Shown here: positions 6,596-9,145 of the stretch, piece by piece
Layout: the number at the start of each line of letters is the position of its first letter
How positions within the stretch are numbered: the stretch's first letter is position 1
NCBI GenBank assembly: GCA_002307035.1
Contig: DBTL01000039.1
Coordinates: 1,459 to 10,603, forward strand
Length of the DNA: 9,145 nt
DNA from: Bacteroides sp. UBA1317
GTDB lineage: Bacteria > Bacteroidota > Bacteroidia > Bacteroidales > Bacteroidaceae
Reading direction: 5' to 3'
The notes under the pieces: generated by a model
What the model saw: only the letters and a program-made list of their open reading frames with translations
Database searches by the model: none
Told to the model about the DNA's origin: nothing
Translations under genes and position numbers: made by a program

Positions 6596-7294
6596 ATGAC
6601 ACTAAATTGCGCAATTATAGATGACGAACCTTTGGCTCTCAGTTTACTGGAAAGCTACGTCAAGAAAACTCCCTTTCTGAAGTTAATCGGGAAATACTCC
6701 AGCGCCATGCAGGCCATGAAGGAACTCCCTATCAATGAAACCGATCTGTTGTTCCTAGATATACAGATGCCTGAGCTGAACGGTTTAGAATTCTCTCAAA
6801 TGGTAGACCCTCATACACGTATAGTGTTTACTACCGCCTTCGGTCAATATGCCATAGATGGTTACCGGGTCAACGCACTAGATTATCTTTTGAAGCCAAT
6901 TTCCTATGTCGATTTTCTTCAGGCAGCCAACAAAGCTGTGCAGTGGTTTGAGCTAGTGCATAAACCCGAAGAAAAAGAAAGTATTTATGTGAAAAGCGAC
7001 TATAAACTCATACAAATAGAATTAAAGAAGATCCTATATATAGAAGGGTTAAAAGACTATATAAAAATCTATCTTGAGGATAGCGTCAAACCAATCTTAT
7101 CATTAATGAGCATGAAGTCCATGGAAGAATTACTGCCGACCAACCATTTCATGCGTGTACACCGTTCATTCATCGTTCAGAAAGAAAAAATACGGGTTAT
7201 AGATCGCGGAAGAATAGTCTTTGATAAAACTTATATTCCAATTAGTGATAGCTACAAACAGGCCTTTCAAGTTTTCTTGGACGAACGAAGTTAA
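6596..7294 (+). CDS. LytTR-family response regulator
   Basis: DNA-binding response regulator paired with the preceding kinase. The 232-residue protein has an N-terminal receiver domain (about 1-118) with the acidic pair Asp9-Asp10, phospho-acceptor Asp55 in LLFLDIQMPELNG, switch Thr80 in FTTAF and Lys100 in DYLLKPI. A linker (VHKPEEKES) leads to a LytTR DNA-binding domain at about 129-230, with YVKSDYKLIQI, the ILYIEGLKDYIKIYL strand region and the hallmark FMRVHRSFIV. All phosphorelay residues are intact. LytTR proteins bind paired 9-bp direct repeats, so the repeat at 2220-2249 and those upstream of tolC (767-788) are candidate targets. As the last gene of the operon it is likely autoregulatory. 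No terminator was found between its stop and the promoter at 7342, so the operon may share the terminator at 7444-7486. Confidence 0.95.
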   Translation: MTLNCAIIDDEPLALSLLESYVKKTPFLKLIGKYSSAMQAMKELPINETDLLFLDIQMPELNGLEFSQMVDPHTRIVFTTAFGQYAIDGYRVNALDYLLKPISYVDFLQAANKAVQWFELVHKPEEKESIYVKSDYKLIQIELKKILYIEGLKDYIKIYLEDSVKPILSLMSMKSMEELLPTNHFMRVHRSFIVQKEKIRVIDRGRIVFDKTYIPISDSYKQAFQVFLDERS

Positions 7295-7341
7295 ATCAAC
7301 AAGAGTTTTATCGATGGAAAACGCTTATTTGTCGATTACAG

Positions 7342-7373
7342 TTTGCACGAAAGAAAACAAATACATATCTTTG
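7342..7373 (+). promoter_or_regulatory. Bacteroides-type promoter of the candidate small RNA
   Basis: TTTG (7342-7345), a 20-bp spacer and TATCTTTG (7366-7373) match the Bacteroidetes promoter consensus perfectly. The -7 octamer and spacing are identical to those of the tolC promoter. The predicted start is near 7380. The next gene in this direction is on the opposite strand and a terminator follows at 7444-7486, so the promoter appears to serve a short stand-alone transcript. Confidence 0.75.
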
Positions 7374-7379
7374 CACCGA

Positions 7380-7487
7380 ACAGATAGGGGTTGTGAAACT
7401 CCGCAATAGAATAGTTTAGTTAAGTCTAGTTTAGTTTTTGTGTAAATACTCCCCCCGTAAGCGAACGGATCAGGGAGTATTTTTTTG
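7380..7487 (+). ncRNA. Candidate small non-coding RNA, about 105-110 nt
   Basis: This stretch is bounded by a consensus promoter (7342-7373) and an intrinsic terminator (7444-7486) and contains no convincing ORF. Near the 5' end, GGGGTT (7387-7392) pairs with AACTCC (7397-7402) around a GTGA loop, a GNRA tetraloop. A U-rich, probably single-stranded middle holds the 10-mer TAGTTTAGTT twice (7412-7421 and 7427-7436, period 15). The 3' end is the terminator hairpin. The order 5' hairpin, U-rich linker and terminator is typical of trans-acting bacterial sRNAs. It starts 86 bp after the response-regulator stop, so a longer form could also arise from operon readthrough. No known RNA family was recognised, and transcription has not been shown. 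Confidence 0.6.
7444..7486 (+). terminator. Rho-independent terminator
   Basis: AAATACTCCC (7444-7453) pairs perfectly with GGGAGTATTT (7473-7482), followed by a T-run to 7486. The 19-nt loop holds a second small stem, CCGT (7455-7458) with ACGG (7465-7468), around AAGCGA. It would end the candidate sRNA and any readthrough from the efflux operon. On the opposite strand the stem is followed by only a short T-run, so it is weaker for minus-strand transcripts. Confidence 0.87.
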
Positions 7488-7659
7488 TTTGCCACAGGAG
7501 AATGATATTCAGGGAATTATTTCGGGTATGACACTAAATGATTGCCGAACAATGGTTTTAGTTGTCGAGAAGTTGTCGGAGTAATAATACAAGAAATTAA
7601 AAATAGACCAGTTGGGCTAGCAAAGAAAACTTCAAAAACATATTAGAATAATTGAAAGA

Positions 7660-8367
7660 TTATTTTTCTTGCATATTCTCAATCCGCTTTAAAATTTCAG
7701 ATAATATCTCTAGCTGGGTTTTATGAATTTCGAGCAATTCCTGTTGCTCATTGATTATCAAATGGTCTATCTTTTCATGAAGCATTTCTATTTCCAATTC
7801 AGACTTTAGATTAATCATATAATCCTTCTTAGCTCTATCCCTGTCTTTCGACTCTTGCCTGTTTTGACTCATCATAATAACAGGTGCCTGCAAGGCTGCC
7901 AACATGGATAAAATTAGGTTTAACAAGATAAAAGGGTATGGATCAAATCCTTTATTGGCAAGCCAGAGAATGTTCAAACAAATCCAGAGCAGCAAAGATA
8001 CCAGAAATGAAATAATAAAAGTCCAACTACCGCCAAAATCGGCAATCTTGTCAGCAATCCGTTGCCCAAAAGTTAAAGCTGGTTCCTCTTCCCGCTCAAT
8101 GGTATCTGAAATAGTCTTTTTATCTTTCAGGGATGTTAATACTCTTTTTTCTAATTTGGTAATCTTCCCAACCTGCTTTTTCATGAAAAACTCGATGTGT
8201 TTCTCTCTGTAAACATCCAATTCACTCAAAGATAAATATTGGTTGTCTGCAAAATTGGGATGTTCATTTCTTATCAATTGCATGATAGGTAGTCTTACTG
8301 ATTTTGCTGATACTCTATCCGCAATCGGATATTCTTTGTTAGACAAATCACTAATGAAGGTTTCCAT
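7660..8367 (-). CDS. DUF1003 family membrane protein
   Basis: A 235-residue inner-membrane protein recognised as DUF1003; the function of this family is not established. The N-terminal cytoplasmic part (about 1-95) carries LPIMQLIRNEHPNFADNQYLSLSELDVYR, a helical region seen in family members. The DUF1003 core follows: FGQRIADKIADFGGSWTF (100-117), TM1 about 115-134, the loop GFDPYPFILLN (140-150) and TM2 about 146-166, ending in LQAPVIMMSQNRQ. The last 55 residues or so (180-235) are a charged, leucine-rich probable coiled coil. By memory, many homologues have a short Cys-rich motif at the N-terminus. Here the matching region (ISDLSNKEYPIADR) has no cysteine, and the only Cys in the protein is in TM1. 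It lies 106 bp downstream of pgl on the same strand; no good promoter was seen between them. Confidence 0.9.
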   Translation of the reverse strand: METFISDLSNKEYPIADRVSAKSVRLPIMQLIRNEHPNFADNQYLSLSELDVYREKHIEFFMKKQVGKITKLEKRVLTSLKDKKTISDTIEREEEPALTFGQRIADKIADFGGSWTFIISFLVSLLLWICLNILWLANKGFDPYPFILLNLILSMLAALQAPVIMMSQNRQESKDRDRAKKDYMINLKSELEIEMLHEKIDHLIINEQQELLEIHKTQLEILSEILKRIENMQEK

Positions 8368-8395
8368 ACTATCTATTTTATTAAGTTCCTAAATA

Positions 8396-8429
8396 CAACA
8401 GTTACAAGCCTCCTGAGAAGGGACTGTTG
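8396..8429. repeat. Inverted repeat between pgl and the DUF1003 gene
   Basis: CAACAGT (8396-8402) and ACTGTTG (8423-8429) are perfect inverted arms around 20 bp that include a smaller possible stem, CCT (8409-8411) with AGG (8419-8421). In minus-strand RNA this forms a hairpin with no following U-tract, so it is a poor terminator for pgl. It lies 28 nt upstream of the DUF1003 start codon and may be a leader hairpin or an operator. Confidence 0.45.
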
Positions 8430-8473
8430 AAGTTATATGATATCTAAGAATAAAGTGATTTGTAAATAATAAG

Positions 8474-9145
8474 CTATTGAAGCTTACTCGCCGCTGACTG
8501 ATCTAAGAACAACAAGACTTCACCGGCATGATGGGCAACATATGCCGCCGGACATGTATCTCCCGATTGACATATTTCAAAAACGACATCTGCTTTGTCT
8601 TTGCCCATAATAAAGAAAATGACCTGAGCAGCATTAATGATCGGTTGTCCGGTAAGAGCTATTCTATTTTGCCCCGTATTCGGATTGTAGGTTGCCTCAT
8701 AAATTTCGGGTGAAATAAGCAAGTGCTCTTGCCCCGGAAAAATAGAAGAGGTATGTCCGTCGTTTCCGGCACCAAGCAATACAATATCGAATGCAGGAAA
8801 GCTTCCTTGCGGCTGGACATATTCTTTCACTAATGCTGAATAGCGGGCAGCTTCTTCTTTGGGCTTATTCTCTCCCATGATGCGAAAGATATTAGCCTCG
8901 GGAATCGGAGCTACATCCAGCAGAAGCATTCGCATCATACCATAATTACTATCAGATTTCTCGGGCCGCACGCAACGCTCATCTACCCACCAGATGCGGA
9001 TACGCTCCCAAGGCGTCACGGTTTTATATTCATTCGCCCACAAATCGAACATCAATGCCGGAGTGCTTCCACCGCTGAATGCAATATCAAACGTCTTATC
9101 AGGTTTGTCTGATAGCAATTTAATGCTGTGCAGAATCAATGCGCG
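8474..9145 (-). CDS. pgl: 6-phosphogluconolactonase, N-terminus missing at the right edge
   Basis: Cytosolic enzyme that hydrolyses 6-phosphogluconolactone to 6-phosphogluconate, the second step of the oxidative pentose phosphate pathway. The visible 223 codons include the sugar-phosphate loop DIAFSGGSTPALMF, IRIWWVDERCV with its adjoining SDSNYGMM, and the family signature DIVLLGAGNDGHTSSIFPG, which holds the catalytic-site acidic and His residues. This set fits the DevB/SOL-type lactonase of the NagB superfamily better than glucosamine-6-phosphate deaminase. The frame is open to the last base of the window (codons for Arg-Ala-Leu before ILHSIKLL). The TTG at 9139 is therefore an internal Leu codon; the true start is probably 10-20 codons outside. 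In Bacteroides this gene usually follows zwf and gnd, so those are expected beyond the edge. Confidence 0.93.
   Translation of the reverse strand, partial: RALILHSIKLLSDKPDKTFDIAFSGGSTPALMFDLWANEYKTVTPWERIRIWWVDERCVRPEKSDSNYGMMRMLLLDVAPIPEANIFRIMGENKPKEEAARYSALVKEYVQPQGSFPAFDIVLLGAGNDGHTSSIFPGQEHLLISPEIYEATYNPNTGQNRIALTGQPIINAAQVIFFIMGKDKADVVFEICQSGDTCPAAYVAHHAGEVLLFLDQSAASKLQ

Noticed and set aside
7221..7409. 62-codon open frame overlapping the end of the response-regulator gene
   Set aside because: It is out of frame with the LytTR domain, runs through the sRNA promoter, and its product has no recognisable features.
7527..7539. TATGACACTAAAT, also found at the start of the response-regulator gene (6595-6607)
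   Set aside because: A single 13-bp match is roughly expected by chance in 9 kb of AT-rich DNA, and the similarity stops immediately. It is not a duplicated gene start.
9137..9139. TTG as a start codon for 6-phosphogluconolactonase
   Set aside because: The frame is open to the window edge, and family members have about 10-20 more residues before this point, so the gene is cut by the boundary.

Overview
The window looks like chromosomal DNA from a Bacteroides-type member of the Bacteroidales. Four things point there: AT-rich intergenic DNA; three good matches to the Bacteroides housekeeping promoter (TTTG, 20-21 bp, TAnnTTTG); a DUF4492 gene directly upstream of cydA; and protein sequences typical of the group. 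Family assignments are from recognition of motifs, not from a database search.

Layout. The left edge (1-605, minus strand) holds the 5' end of a cytochrome bd oxidase operon: a small membrane protein (DUF4492) followed by the first 125 codons of cydA, which runs off the window. A 259-bp divergent intergenic region (606-864) carries back-to-back promoters and several short repeats. From 865 to 7294 (plus strand) there is a compact six-gene operon: a TolC-like outer-membrane channel, a MacA-like periplasmic adaptor, a stand-alone ABC ATPase, a MacB-type permease, a LytS-type histidine kinase and a LytTR response regulator. Gaps are 53, 55, 17, 26 and 3 bp. The first four make a complete tripartite export machine spanning both membranes, and the last two are probably its dedicated regulator. 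The kinase has four short membrane segments and no extracellular sensor domain.

The 365-bp gap 7295-7659 contains a strong promoter followed about 110 bp later by an intrinsic terminator, with no convincing ORF between them. This is best read as a small non-coding RNA gene. Downstream, on the minus strand, are a DUF1003 membrane protein (7660-8367) and 6-phosphogluconolactonase (8474 to the window edge, start missing), the second enzyme of the oxidative pentose phosphate pathway.

The points most worth following up are: the candidate small RNA; a 9-bp direct repeat with a 12-bp spacer in the tolC-macA gap, which has the geometry of a LytTR-regulator binding site; tandem repeats just upstream of the tolC promoter; and a stable non-terminator hairpin between the adaptor and ATPase genes. 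No CRISPR array, transposon, tRNA or rRNA was seen.
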